Shown: positions 37,704 to 46,405, numbered from the stretch's first letter. The stretch: 64,000 nucleotides of DNA from RGIG4074 sp964615285 (GCA_964615285.1 CAZTND010000001.1:1-64000), one strand, 5' to 3'. Translations and numbers: made by a program. Notes: generated by a model not told the origin, from the sequence alone.

Positions 37704-39023
37704 TTACACTCCTTCCTCTTCTTTCTTCTGCCTCAAAACCAGGCGGACGGGCGTGCCCGAAAAATCGTATGCCTTGCGGATGGTATTTTCGAGATAGCGC
37801 TCGTAGGAAAAATGCATCAGCGTTTCGTCGTTCACAAAAAACACAAAGGTGGGCGGCACGGCGTTCGCCTGCGTGGTGTAGAAAATGCGGAGCCGCCTGC
37901 CGTTGTAGGACGGCGGTTCATTGATGCGCACGGCGTCCATGATGAGATCGTTGAGTGCGCCGATGGACACCCGCCGCGTGACGTTCGCGTATACCATGTC
38001 CGCAAGTTCGAGGATCTTTTCGGCGCGCTGACCCGTCTTGGCGGAGATGTACACCGACTTGAAATAACTCATGAATTTGAGATCCTCTTTGAGCTTTTCC
38101 TCGAAACGGTTGATGGTGTTCGTATCCTTTTCGACCAGGTCCCACTTGTTCATGGCGATGACCGAAGGCTTGCCCTGTTCGTGCACATAGCCGATGATCT
38201 TTGTGTCCTGTTCGGTGATGCCCTCGGCGGCATCCACGACCAACACGCACACGTCGGCGCGGCGCACGGCGTCGAACGCGCGCAGGACGGAATAGTACTC
38301 CACGTCGTCCTCCACGCTGCGCTTACGGCGGATGCCCGCCGTGTCGATGAGGGTATACCGCCTGCCGTCCCGCTCCAGAAGGGTATCCACGGCGTCGCGC
38401 GTGGTGCCCGCGACGGGCGTGACGATGGAGCGCTCGCTGCCCAAAAGCCTGTTGACGAGGGAGGATTTGCCCGCATTGGGCTTGCCGACGATGGCGATTT
38501 TCAGAGAGGTATGCTCCTCCTCGCCGCCGTCCCCGATGTAGGAAAGGGCTTCGTCCAACACGTCGCCGATGCCCTGCGAATGCTCGGAGGAAACCGCGAA
38601 GGGCTCGCCCAGCCCCAAAGCATAGAAATCGAACAGCTTTTCCTGCGCATACTCATCTATTTTATTGACGACGAGCACGACGGGCTTTTTGCTGCGGCGG
38701 AGCTTTTCCGCCACGTCATAGTCCGACGAGGTCAGCCCCTCTTTGCCGTCCGTGAAAAACAGAATGACGTCCGCCCGTTCGATGGCGATGTCCGCCTGTT
38801 TGGCGATGTGCCGCCACATATCGTCCTCGCTCTTGAGTTCTATGCCGCCCGTGTCGACGACGGTAAATTTCTTGCCCCGCCATTCGGCGTCGGCATACAG
38901 CCGGTCGCGGGTGACGCCCGGGCGGTTTTCGGTGATGGAAATTTTTCTGCCGACGACCTTGTTGAAAAACGTGCTCTTGCCCACGTTCGGCCGTCCGACG
39001 ATGGCGATCAAGGGATATGCCAT
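37704..39023 (-). CDS. der: Ribosome assembly GTPase Der (EngA)
   Basis: Double GTPase needed for 50S ribosome assembly. The 439-aa protein has two G domains, with P-loops GRPNVGKST (near residue 9) and GKPNAGKSS (near residue 184), DTGG and DTAG switch motifs and NKWD in the second domain, followed by a C-terminal KH-like domain. AAAGGAGG precedes the ATG, and a promoter lies at 39068-39096. Complete and of normal length. Confidence 0.97.
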   Translation of the reverse strand: MAYPLIAIVGRPNVGKSTFFNKVVGRKISITENRPGVTRDRLYADAEWRGKKFTVVDTGGIELKSEDDMWRHIAKQADIAIERADVILFFTDGKEGLTSSDYDVAEKLRRSKKPVVLVVNKIDEYAQEKLFDFYALGLGEPFAVSSEHSQGIGDVLDEALSYIGDGGEEEHTSLKIAIVGKPNAGKSSLVNRLLGSERSIVTPVAGTTRDAVDTLLERDGRRYTLIDTAGIRRKRSVEDDVEYYSVLRAFDAVRRADVCVLVVDAAEGITEQDTKIIGYVHEQGKPSVIAMNKWDLVEKDTNTINRFEEKLKEDLKFMSYFKSVYISAKTGQRAEKILELADMVYANVTRRVSIGALNDLIMDAVRINEPPSYNGRRLRIFYTTQANAVPPTFVFFVNDETLMHFSYERYLENTIRKAYDFSGTPVRLVLRQKKEEEGV

Positions 39024-39067
39024 GGCTGCGCCTCCTTTTCTCTTTTTCCGTGTGATGATTCCGTATT

Positions 39068-39096
39068 ATTATACCGTAATTCCGCGCGTTTGTAAA
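39068..39096 (-). promoter_or_regulatory. Predicted sigma-A promoter of der-plsY
   Basis: Minus-strand TTTACA, a 17-base spacer and TATAAT, about 45 bases upstream of der. Confidence 0.75.
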
Positions 39097-39139
39097 GGAA
39101 AAAAGCCCGGGATTTTGCGTTCGGCGCCCGTTTATAAGC

Positions 39140-39173
39140 GGACGCGGCTGCGGGAAATGCCGCAGCCGCGTCC
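39140..39173 (-). terminator. Long GC-rich hairpin ending the lgt-pyrR operon
   Basis: A perfect 14-base stem (GGACGCGGCTGCGG with its complement) and six-base loop, 32 bases past the stop of the gene at 39205. The minus strand continues GCTTATAAA, so the T-tract is poor. Confidence 0.6.
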
Positions 39174-39204
39174 GGACGTTCTCTTACGTTATGATCTTAC
39201 AGAA

Positions 39205-39537
39205 TCAGGAACCCAGCACCAGAAAGCCGAACACGGCGCCGAGGATGTAGAGCACGAGCGCGATGAAATAGAGATATTTCATCCAATTGGCCTTGCCGCG
39301 GCAGAAATCCCATGCCGGCCAGGCGATGGCAATGAGCATGAGGATGCTGGCGACTTTGGTGAGCACGCCGGTGACGCTTTCCAATCCGCAGAGATTCAAT
39401 ACGCCGCCGACCAACACCATGAGCGCCGAAACGACCATGCCGATGTAGGAAAGGGCGCGCAAGGTGATCGTCTTGTTGATGCCCTTTTCTTTCCTGTGCG
39501 TCTGATTCTTTTGTGTTTGATTCTTTTCGTTAGACAT
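39205..39537 (-). CDS. Small membrane protein of unknown function
   Basis: 110-aa protein with a charged, Asn/Gln/Lys-rich N terminus (about residues 1-24) followed by three hydrophobic segments (about 28-50, 57-75 and 88-108). No family was recognised. AGGTGTC is present upstream of the ATG. It lies 30 bases after pyrR on the same strand and before a strong hairpin, so it is probably the last gene of the lgt-pncB-divIVA-lspA-rluD-pyrR operon. Confidence 0.75.
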   Translation of the reverse strand: MSNEKNQTQKNQTHRKEKGINKTITLRALSYIGMVVSALMVLVGGVLNLCGLESVTGVLTKVASILMLIAIAWPAWDFCRGKANWMKYLYFIALVLYILGAVFGFLVLGS

Positions 39538-39567
39538 ATAATGACACCTCTTGATATGATTATTTTT

Positions 39568-40095
39568 TCACTGTCCGAGATATATCCCCGCCTCTGCATC
39601 CCCGGCATACCGCGGCACGCGGACGAAGATCTTGCCCTCCGGGCCGGCGAGAACATTTTCGCCCACGTAATCGGCGGCAAAGGGAAGCTGCCGGCTGCCC
39701 CTGTCCGCAACGGTCAGAAGCCGGATGCGCTTCGGCCTGCCCAATGCCAGCACGGCGGAGATCGCCGCACGGACCGTTCTGCCCGTATAGAGGACGTCGT
39801 CGCAAAGCACGACGGTCTTTCCGTCCACGGAGAAATCGACGATGGTGAGATTCTGCGCAACGGAGATGCCGCGCAGGAGATCGTCGCGGTAGAGCGTGAC
39901 GTCCAGCGCGCCCGTGGGCAGACGCACACCCTCGATCTTCTCCAGCTCGTCCCGCAGTTTTTCCGCCACGGCAACGCCGCTCTTCTGGATGCCCAGCAGC
40001 ACCACGCCGTCCGTTCCGGCGTTGCGCTCGACCACTTCGTGCGCCAAACGGACAAATATCCTGTTCAGTTTTCCGCCATCTGTCAATCTCTTCAT
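39568..40095 (-). CDS. pyrR: Bifunctional pyr regulator/uracil phosphoribosyltransferase PyrR
   Basis: PyrR binds pyr mRNA leaders in response to UMP and also has uracil phosphoribosyltransferase activity. The 175-aa protein shows the PRPP-binding motif VVLCDDVLYTGRTVRAA and LLGIQKSGVAVAE, with basic residues along the RNA-binding face. The start overlaps the rluD stop as ATGA. No pyrimidine biosynthesis genes or PyrR-binding loops are visible nearby; rluD-pyrR linkage (lspA-rluD-pyrR) is common in Firmicutes. Confidence 0.94.
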   Translation of the reverse strand: MKRLTDGGKLNRIFVRLAHEVVERNAGTDGVVLLGIQKSGVAVAEKLRDELEKIEGVRLPTGALDVTLYRDDLLRGISVAQNLTIVDFSVDGKTVVLCDDVLYTGRTVRAAISAVLALGRPKRIRLLTVADRGSRQLPFAADYVGENVLAGPEGKIFVRVPRYAGDAEAGIYLGQ

Positions 40096-41057
40096 ATCCG
40101 ATCTTCATCCACCCGTTCAACGCGGGCATGCCCGCCTTCTTCCTTGTTTTCCAAAACCGAAAGCACTCTTTGGAAATGGTCGGGCAGCGGCGCCTCGAAA
40201 GTCATCTCTTCCCCCGTCCGGGGATGCCGCAGAACGAGTTTGCAGGCATGCAGCAGCTGTCCCTTCAGCCCGAATTTATTCTTTTTATGACCATACACGG
40301 GATCGCCCACGACGGGGTGGGAGATGTACTGCGCGTGCACGCGTATCTGATGCGTTCTGCCGGTGTGCAGGGAAAATTCACAGAGCGTATACCCGCTTTG
40401 CATGAAACGCCTGACGACGCGATAATCGGTGCGCGCGCCCCTTCCCTTTCCCGCGGGCAGAACCGCCATTTTCAGGCGATCGGCGGGATTTCTGCCGATG
40501 TCTGTCGAAATGACGCCCTCATCCTGTTTTACGATGCCCTCCAACAGGGCAAGATAGACGCGGCGGCAAGTCTTGTCGGCGATCTGACGGGAAAGCGCGA
40601 CGTGCGCCGCGTCGTTTTTGGCGACGACCAATAGCCCCGACGTGTCTTTGTCGATGCGGTGCACGATGCCGGGGCGGATGACCCCGTTGATGCCGCTGAG
40701 AGAATCGAGATGATAGAGGAGCGCATTGACGAGCGTCCCCGACGGATTGCCGTTGCCCGGATGCACGGTCATGCCCTGCGCCTTGTTGATGACGGCAATG
40801 TCTTCATCCTGGTAGACAATATCGACGGGCAGATCTTCCGGCGCCGCCGCAAGGGACACGGGTTCGGGACGGGAAAACAGGATCTCCGCCCCTTTCGGCA
40901 CGGGGTCGCCCGCCTTGGCTTTTTTGCCGTTGACGAGGACATGCCCCCCGTCGATCAATTTTTTAATGGCGGAACGGGTCATGTCCTCGCAGTTCTCCGC
41001 CAAAAACACGTCCAGCCGCTTGCACGGCTCTTCCGCCGCGAAAAAAAGGTCGCGCAT
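40092..41057 (-). CDS. rluD: RluD-family 23S rRNA pseudouridine synthase
   Basis: Pseudouridine synthase with an N-terminal S4 RNA-binding domain (RLDVFLAENCEDMTRSAIKKLIDGGHVLVNG) and a catalytic domain whose active-site Asp is in GIVHRIDKDTSGLLVVAK. A later motif is HTGRTHQIRVH. I start at the ATG at 41057, which overlaps the lspA stop by one base (TGATG) and gives 321 aa; the open frame continues to 41321 but has no family similarity. Paralogous YlyB-type enzymes lie next to lspA in Bacillus, which fits. Confidence 0.94.
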   Translation of the reverse strand: MRDLFFAAEEPCKRLDVFLAENCEDMTRSAIKKLIDGGHVLVNGKKAKAGDPVPKGAEILFSRPEPVSLAAAPEDLPVDIVYQDEDIAVINKAQGMTVHPGNGNPSGTLVNALLYHLDSLSGINGVIRPGIVHRIDKDTSGLLVVAKNDAAHVALSRQIADKTCRRVYLALLEGIVKQDEGVISTDIGRNPADRLKMAVLPAGKGRGARTDYRVVRRFMQSGYTLCEFSLHTGRTHQIRVHAQYISHPVVGDPVYGHKKNKFGLKGQLLHACKLVLRHPRTGEEMTFEAPLPDHFQRVLSVLENKEEGGHARVERVDEDRI

Positions 41058-41725
41058 CACCGTTCCCGCTCTTCCGTATCTTCGCTTTTGCGTTTCGCCT
41101 CGCTCCTCTTTTTTCTCCCGATGAGCGGGAAGAGGGATTCCTCCCCCACGAAGAGGATGCAAAACACCAGCAAAACGAGCCCGACCGTCGAAAAGTAATC
41201 GGCAAAATTGCATACCCCGAAGCCGATGCTGCTGATATCCATGAAGTCGCGCACGCCCTCCGCGACGAATACGCGATCCAGAAAGTTGCCGAACGCCCCC
41301 GACGCCGCCAGGCAGAGGCAAAAGCGGTGGAGATTGAACACCTTCGGCAGGCGCCAGGCAATGACCAAAAAGAGCACCACGATGACGAGCGTCGCCCAGG
41401 TGACGATTTCCATGAACACGGGATTGTCCGAAAACATTCCGAACGCCATGCCCGTGTTGTAGGTCAGCTCAAGTTCCATGAAGCCCGGGATGAGTTCGAA
41501 GAAGTCATTCCCGAGAACGCGGAAATAGATCTCCGCCCATGCCTTGGTCACCAGGTCGATGAATATCCCCGCAAAAAAGACGATCAGGCAAATCAGAAAG
41601 AAACGGTTGTCCCGCCGCAGAACGCCGTTTTCATCGTAATATTTCGAGCTGCCGGAAGCCGCCGGGTGTTCCGCTCCCTTCTCTTTCTTCCCGGGCGCAG
41701 GGTCCCGCCGTTCATTCTTCGCCAT
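41057..41725 (-). CDS. lspA: Lipoprotein signal peptidase LspA
   Basis: Aspartic membrane protease (signal peptidase II) that removes signal peptides from prolipoproteins after Lgt has acted. The 222-aa protein has four membrane helices and the catalytic Asps in GAFGNFLDRV and FGVCNFADYF. It is longer than usual (about 160 aa) because of a hydrophilic N-terminal stretch of about 40 residues and a basic C-terminal tail (RKKRSEAKRKSEDTEERER). It overlaps divIVA by 14 bases. Lgt is encoded in the same operon. Confidence 0.95.
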   Translation of the reverse strand: MAKNERRDPAPGKKEKGAEHPAASGSSKYYDENGVLRRDNRFFLICLIVFFAGIFIDLVTKAWAEIYFRVLGNDFFELIPGFMELELTYNTGMAFGMFSDNPVFMEIVTWATLVIVVLFLVIAWRLPKVFNLHRFCLCLAASGAFGNFLDRVFVAEGVRDFMDISSIGFGVCNFADYFSTVGLVLLVFCILFVGEESLFPLIGRKKRSEAKRKSEDTEERER

Positions 41726-42194
41726 CGTCCATCAACCCCAATTCTTTACAGATATTTTCCAATTTCAAATCCGCGTCGGGATAGAGTATCTTATTCATAT
41801 CCAGCTCGCCCTCTCCGCCCGTCTCCAACGCCTCGTCGAGTTTGCTTATATACGCATCGAAGTTCTTGACGTCCTCTTCGTCCGGATATTTTTCGGCGAG
41901 AGCGGCGGCAAGGCTGCGGCAGCGCTCTGCCAGGCGGTATATCCCCTCGCGGCGGGCAAGCGCATAGGCATCGGCCGAATTCCGGATCTCCTGCCCCGTC
42001 TTTTCCGCCGTGATGATCGCGTCCGCCACGCGGTCGCGGTCCTTTTCCAACAGGGAAAGGCGGGCGGAAAGCTCCCGGTTCTCTGCCGTCAGGTCGACGA
42101 TGCGCTTGCGCAGACCGGAAAGAGCGTTCTCGTACTCCTCTTCCACGCGCGCCACGATTTTTTTCACTTTGTCCGCGGTATAGATCTTAAACAT
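41712..42194 (-). CDS. DivIVA-like coiled-coil protein
   Basis: 160-aa acidic protein that is almost entirely coiled coil between residues 5 and 135 (EEEYENALSGLRKRIVDLTAENRELSARLSLLEKDRDRV...AIITAEKTGQEI), similar to the C-terminal part of DivIVA-type cell-division and polarity proteins. It lacks a recognisable N-terminal DivIVA lipid-binding motif, so the name is tentative. It overlaps pncB by 8 bases at its start and lspA by 14 bases at its end. Confidence 0.7.
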   Translation of the reverse strand: MFKIYTADKVKKIVARVEEEYENALSGLRKRIVDLTAENRELSARLSLLEKDRDRVADAIITAEKTGQEIRNSADAYALARREGIYRLAERCRSLAAALAEKYPDEEDVKNFDAYISKLDEALETGGEGELDMNKILYPDADLKLENICKELGLMDDGEE

Positions 42195-43629
42195 TGCCCT
42201 TCGATCCCCTCACTTCCTCCAGAAGGCGGTCTTTCAGCGCCAGAAGTTCTTCGCTCAGGTCCACTTTATAGAGATGCGGCAGCGCGTTGCGGGTATATTC
42301 CTCCCAGAACGCGGCCGTCTGTTCCCGCGCATAGGCGGCGACTTCTTTGAGCGGCGGGAATCCGCAGACCCGCCTGCCGTTCTCGATAACGGGCACGAGC
42401 AGCGGGCGCAGGGAATAATTTTCCACCGTCATCGTCTTCCAGCGGTCGACGGGATGGCGGATGGTGAGCGGCTTGTCCGCATCGAACGATTCACTGCGGA
42501 GCGCAATGAGGTCGGCGACCGCCTTGCCGCTTGCATTGTCCGTAATGCGGTAGACCTGCTTGAACCCGGGATTGGTGATCTTGGCGGTGTTGTCCGAGAT
42601 CTTGATCTTGGGGATCTCCCGTTCCCCTTCATAGACCGCCGCCAGCTTATACACCCCGCCGAGAGCAGGCATGTCCTCGCTGGTGATGAGCTTGGTGCCA
42701 ACGCCCCACACGTCGATCTTCGCGCCCTGCGATTTCAGGGATTCGATGGAATTTTCGTCGAGATCGCCCGAGGCGCAGATGATCGTATCTTCAAACCCCG
42801 CCGCATCCAACATTTTGCGCGCTTTTTTGGAAAGATATGCCAGGTCACCGCTGTCCAGGCGGATGCCCTTGGGCGCATATCCCTTCTCTTTGAGATAGCG
42901 GAAGGTTTTGACGGCGTTGGGAACGCCGCTGCGGAGGGTGTCGTAGGTGTCCACGAGCAACAGGCAATTGTCGGGGAAGGCGTCGGCATACGCCTTGAAC
43001 GCCTCGAACTCGGAGGGGAAATTCATGATCCAGCTGTGCGCCATGGTGCCCGAGAGCGGAATGGAGAACATTTCCCCCGCCAGCACGTCGGACGTGGAAC
43101 TGCAGCCGCCGATGACAGCGGCGCGGGCGCCGTAGATGCCCGCGTCCGGCCCCTGGGCGCGGCGCAGGCCGAATTCCATGACGCTGTCCCCCTGCGCGGC
43201 GCGGCAGATCTTGGCGGCCTTGGTGGCGATGAGCGTCTGGTGGTTGATGATGTTCAGAAGGGCCGTTTCCAGAAACTGCGCCTGCACGACGGGCGCGCGC
43301 ACCGTCAGGATGGGTTCGCCGGGAAAGACCGGTTCCCCCTCTTTGACGGCATAGATGTCCCCCGTGAAGCGCATGTTTTTGAGATAGGACAAAAATGCCT
43401 CGTCAAAGAGCCCCAGGCTTTTGAGATAGGCGAGATCGTCCGCCGTAAAATGGATATTCTCCACATATTCGATCGCCTGCTGCAAACCCGCGGCGAGGGA
43501 ATACGTGATGAGCTCGTTCTGCCGGAAAAAGATGTCAAACACCGCCCGCTGTTCGTGCCGGCCCTGTTTGAAAAAGCCGTACCCCATGGTCAGTTCGTAA
43601 AGATCGGTCAGCAATGTCAGATTTCGCAT
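42187..43629 (-). CDS. pncB: Nicotinate phosphoribosyltransferase
   Basis: Makes nicotinate mononucleotide from nicotinate and PRPP with ATP, in NAD salvage. The 480-aa protein has TDLYELTMGYGF at the N terminus, EFGLRRAQGPDAG, the phospho-acceptor His in SGTMAHSWIM, and RLDSGDLAYLSKK. It ends with a long helix. Length is normal for the Gram-positive form. Operon neighbours are unrelated in function, typical of a mixed housekeeping operon. Confidence 0.95.
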   Translation of the reverse strand: MRNLTLLTDLYELTMGYGFFKQGRHEQRAVFDIFFRQNELITYSLAAGLQQAIEYVENIHFTADDLAYLKSLGLFDEAFLSYLKNMRFTGDIYAVKEGEPVFPGEPILTVRAPVVQAQFLETALLNIINHQTLIATKAAKICRAAQGDSVMEFGLRRAQGPDAGIYGARAAVIGGCSSTSDVLAGEMFSIPLSGTMAHSWIMNFPSEFEAFKAYADAFPDNCLLLVDTYDTLRSGVPNAVKTFRYLKEKGYAPKGIRLDSGDLAYLSKKARKMLDAAGFEDTIICASGDLDENSIESLKSQGAKIDVWGVGTKLITSEDMPALGGVYKLAAVYEGEREIPKIKISDNTAKITNPGFKQVYRITDNASGKAVADLIALRSESFDADKPLTIRHPVDRWKTMTVENYSLRPLLVPVIENGRRVCGFPPLKEVAAYAREQTAAFWEEYTRNALPHLYKVDLSEELLALKDRLLEEVRGSKGNV

Positions 43630-43653
43630 GATTCTTCTCCTCCGTTCGTCGCA

Positions 43654-44658
43654 CTACCGTTTTTCCGCCGCCTTTTCCGGGCGGTTTTTTCCGCTGTCCC
43701 CTGTCGCGTCCGGCTGCTCCCGGTCGCGCAGCCGCGTGGCATAATTGATGAAAGTATACAGAGGAGCGTCGCCCTTGCCGGCGGGGACAAAACGGCTGAC
43801 GATATAGGGATCTCCGTGCGCCGAGCCGAAAAACCTTCCCTCTTTTTTCTTGTTACAGATCAGCGCCGCCGCGATGACGACGATGCCGAGCGCAATGAGC
43901 GCGTACGCCGCCACCAGGGAAGAATTGATCTCGACCCCGCCCCCGTACTGATAGGAGGGATCGCGCAGCGGCTCCATGACGGAGCGCACCAGGCCGTAAA
44001 AGAAGAAGAACAACCCCGTGAGAATGCCGTTCGGCTTTTTGACCACGTTCCAGGCGATGAGGAAGAGGACGATGAACCAGACGAAATTGATGACGCTTTC
44101 ATAGAAGAAAAAGGCATAATGCCACTGCCCGTCGTTCTCGATGAATACAGAGATCGGGAAGAACTGCAGGGAAGGGTTTTCCACCACGCCGCCATACACT
44201 TCCTGATTGAAATAATTGCCCCAGCGGCCGATGGCCTGCGCCAGCGCGAACGCGGGCACGATGCAGTCGGTGATGCGGAAAAAATTCCATTTTTTGAAAA
44301 AGCAGAGCACGATGGCGCCGATGGCGCCGCCCGATATGCCGCCCATGATGGAGAGCCCGCCGCTGCGGATGGAATCGAAATCGAACCATTTTTCGGGCGG
44401 CATCCCCTCGCTGATGCAGGAATAGAGCCGCGCGCCGACGATGGCGCAGGGCACGCATACGATGAAACAGATGAGCACGACGTCCATGGAGATGTTCCGG
44501 CGATGCATCAGAAGGGCGGTAAAAAAGGTCGCCGTCAAAATGCCCATAACGATGCAGACGGCGTAATAATAAATTTCGACGTCCCCCCAGAACGTGGGAA
44601 TCGTGAAGGAATTGTAGACGGGCGTTTCATACGCCAAAAGATTGCTCAGACCGTTCAT
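43654..44658 (-). CDS. lgt: Prolipoprotein diacylglyceryl transferase Lgt
   Basis: First enzyme of lipoprotein maturation; transfers diacylglycerol to the lipobox Cys at the outer face of the membrane. The 334-aa protein has about seven membrane helices and the signature AQAIGRWGNYFNQEVYGG. Other family features are RSGGLSIMGGISGG and YESVINFVWFIVLF. I choose the ATG at 44658 with AAGGAG 6 bases upstream. The promoter's -35 box lies inside the preceding terminator. Confidence 0.95.
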   Translation of the reverse strand: MNGLSNLLAYETPVYNSFTIPTFWGDVEIYYYAVCIVMGILTATFFTALLMHRRNISMDVVLICFIVCVPCAIVGARLYSCISEGMPPEKWFDFDSIRSGGLSIMGGISGGAIGAIVLCFFKKWNFFRITDCIVPAFALAQAIGRWGNYFNQEVYGGVVENPSLQFFPISVFIENDGQWHYAFFFYESVINFVWFIVLFLIAWNVVKKPNGILTGLFFFFYGLVRSVMEPLRDPSYQYGGGVEINSSLVAAYALIALGIVVIAAALICNKKKEGRFFGSAHGDPYIVSRFVPAGKGDAPLYTFINYATRLRDREQPDATGDSGKNRPEKAAEKR

Positions 44659-44768
44659 AAGACTCCTTGCCGTCGTCCGCATGTTTCTGCGGGCGGAGGG
44701 ACGGGCCGACGGCGGAAGAACAAAGCTGCCCCGCCTTTTCCCGCACGCCCCGATACGGTACGAGTTTC

Positions 44769-44797
44769 ATTATAGCAGAAAAACGCCCTGCCGTCAA
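44769..44797 (-). promoter_or_regulatory. Predicted sigma-A promoter of the lgt operon
   Basis: Minus-strand TTGACG, a 17-base spacer and TATAAT. The -35 element is located in the loop of the folT terminator hairpin. Confidence 0.75.
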
Positions 44798-44817
44798 GGC
44801 GGCAAGGGCGGTTTTTT
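44778..44817. terminator. Terminator after folT
   Basis: CGCCCTGCCG pairs with CGGCAAGGGCG (one bulged A) around TCAAGG, with T runs on both strands, 20 bases past the folT stop. Confidence 0.85.
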
Positions 44818-44836
44818 CATTTCTTTTTCGTATACC

Positions 44837-45445
44837 TCATTCGATGCGGAAGCGCAGAGGCCTGACGGAATTGAGCACGGGGATCAGGAGAAAGACCGAA
44901 ATATAATTGGCCGCACTGACCGCCGTGGAGAAGGCAAGTTTGCCCGCAAGATAGGCGCCGAAAGCCGTGGTATACTCTCTGCCGGCGTATACGACATATT
45001 TCACATAGAGATAATTGGAGTACGCACCCAGGGAGCAGGTGACGAGAAGATACATCGACAGAACGGAAATCAGCGCTTTGACATACACGCCGCCGCGGAA
45101 CGAAAAACGGAGATTGTTCATGACCATGCCCGGAATGAATGCCAAAAGTCCCGAACATATGCCCGTCAGCGGCCAGTAGACGCCGCCCCCCGCGGGAAGC
45201 AGAAACGCGACGATGTCGCCGAAAAAACAGACCGCAAAACCCATCAGGGGACCGAAAATCGCGCCCGTAAAAAAGGCGACGACATAAGTGAAAGAAATTT
45301 TCAGGCTGGCCGTCACGTCGACGGACAGTATGTTCGCCGCAACCGCCAAGGCAATAAATACGCCGAGATACGCCGTCTTTTTACCGACGGAGAGTTCCAG
45401 AAAATACTTGGAAAAAAACGTGCGCTTTACCCTTTCGAGAAACAT
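44837..45445 (-). CDS. folT: Folate ECF transporter S component FolT
   Basis: Substrate-binding membrane subunit for folate uptake. The 202-aa protein has six membrane helices and the folate-family phrase LKISFTYVVAFFTGAIFGPLMGFAVCFFGDIVAFLL, with an Ala/Leu-rich helix 1 (FIALAVAANILSV) that would contact EcfT. The ATG at 45445 follows CGGAGG. The folate assignment rests on the family and on the THF riboswitch directly upstream. It has no ATPase next to it and should use the EcfA1-EcfA2-EcfT module encoded at 3.5-6.1 kb. Confidence 0.93.
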   Translation of the reverse strand: MFLERVKRTFFSKYFLELSVGKKTAYLGVFIALAVAANILSVDVTASLKISFTYVVAFFTGAIFGPLMGFAVCFFGDIVAFLLPAGGGVYWPLTGICSGLLAFIPGMVMNNLRFSFRGGVYVKALISVLSMYLLVTCSLGAYSNYLYVKYVVYAGREYTTAFGAYLAGKLAFSTAVSAANYISVFLLIPVLNSVRPLRFRIE

Positions 45446-45482
45446 AAAAAAACCTCCGATAAAATTCAAGAGGTCCGAAAAT
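45446..45482 (-). promoter_or_regulatory. Possible ribosome-site sequestering hairpin of folT
   Basis: ACCTC can pair with GAGGT of the ribosome site (13-base loop), and an ATAAAATT segment from the 3' side of the aptamer can pair with AATTTTAT just before it. This suggests translational control by the upstream THF aptamer. Confidence 0.5.
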
Positions 45483-45499
45483 AATGTGCCTTGCGGCTG

Positions 45500-45627
45500 A
45501 AAATTTTATTGACGGACGCACCGACCGCACCGCAGGAAAGCATGATTTTGGATTTTCTTCCCTTTCGTCCATTGACAACGTCCCGTCCAATGGCACTTGA
45601 CGCGCTGCCGGTTACTTCGAATTTCAA
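45500..45627 (-). promoter_or_regulatory. Tetrahydrofolate (THF) riboswitch
   Basis: Senses THF and represses folate uptake. On the minus strand the conserved THF aptamer pattern is present: GUAA, then P2 ACCGGC paired with GUCGGU, CGUCAAGUG, P3 CCAUUG paired with CAAUGG, the loop GACGGGACGUUGU, then ACGAA, and at the 3' side GCGUCCG. The pseudoknot between loop GGACG and 3' CGUCC is kept although the usual THF sequence is GGAUG with CAUCC, i.e. a compensatory change. Recognised from recalled folT aptamers; the outer P1 stem is less certain. Confidence 0.85.
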
Positions 45628-45631
45628 TGGA

Positions 45632-45661
45632 ATTATAGCACGCGGCGGCCCCCTTTGGCAA
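45632..45661 (-). promoter_or_regulatory. Predicted sigma-A promoter of folT
   Basis: Minus-strand TTGCCA, an 18-base spacer and TATAAT. Transcription would start at about 45625, right at the 5' end of the riboswitch. Confidence 0.8.
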
Positions 45662-45715
45662 GCGAATGCATATGCTTTTCCGCATAAATTTTTTCCGGTT
45701 GCAGAAGATAGGCGT

Positions 45716-46405
45716 ATGGGACTTATTTTTATCCGCACCGCGATCATCTACGTTGCGCTTCTCCTCATCATGCGGCTGATGGGAAAACGGCAGATCGGGG
45801 AAATGCAGCCCTTCGAACTCGTGATCACCCTCCTGATCTCCGAACTTGCCTGCATCCCCATGGCAGACACGTCCATCCCCCTGCTGTACGGCGTCGTGTC
45901 CATCGTCACCATCTATTTCCTGCATCAGATCGTCTGCCTCATCGACCTGTACTGCGCGCCCCTCAAATACATCGTCAGCGGCAAGCCGAGCGTGGTGGTC
46001 AACAAGGACGGCATCGACGAATACCAGCTGCGCAAGAACCGGCTGGACGTATCCGACCTGATGGAGTCGCTGCGGACGGCGGGCTATTTTTCCCTCTCCG
46101 CCGTGGAATACGCCCTGTACGAAGCCAACGGCTCCTTTTCCGCCCTTCCCAGAGCGGGATACGAAGAGGAACAGACCAGCCTGCCACTCCTGGTCGCCGA
46201 CGAGGGAAAATACAATCAGAAAAACATAGAACTTTCGGGCATGCCCCCTTCCTTTTTTGAAGACATCCTAAAAAAACAGGGCGTTAAAAAAGTCAAAAAC
46301 GTGCTGGCGATGACGCTGGACGGGACGGGAAAAGTTTATTTGCAGGAAAAAGGAAAAAAGCGGAAGATTTTCACCGTGCCCCTGCCGGAGGGAAAACGAT
46401 GGTAA
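45716..46405 (+). CDS. DUF421 (YetF-like) membrane protein
   Basis: 229-aa protein with three N-terminal membrane helices (about residues 3-75, with the family phrase RLMGKRQIGEMQPFELVITLLISELA) and a soluble C-terminal domain (IVSGKPSVVVNKDGIDEYQLRKNRLDVSDLMESLR). YetF-type proteins are found in the membranes of spore formers, and related proteins affect spore resistance; the molecular role is unknown. I start at the ATG at 45716, although the ribosome site is weak; the frame continues upstream across the folT riboswitch region. It overlaps the DUF4363 gene. Confidence 0.88.
   Translation: MGLIFIRTAIIYVALLLIMRLMGKRQIGEMQPFELVITLLISELACIPMADTSIPLLYGVVSIVTIYFLHQIVCLIDLYCAPLKYIVSGKPSVVVNKDGIDEYQLRKNRLDVSDLMESLRTAGYFSLSAVEYALYEANGSFSALPRAGYEEEQTSLPLLVADEGKYNQKNIELSGMPPSFFEDILKKQGVKKVKNVLAMTLDGTGKVYLQEKGKKRKIFTVPLPEGKRW

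Noticed and set aside
45441..45630. PreQ1 riboswitch and a short leader peptide upstream of folT
   Set aside because: No preQ1 H-type pseudoknot sequence is present. The protein-like frame through the leader is explained by the THF aptamer, whose stems and pseudoknot fit.
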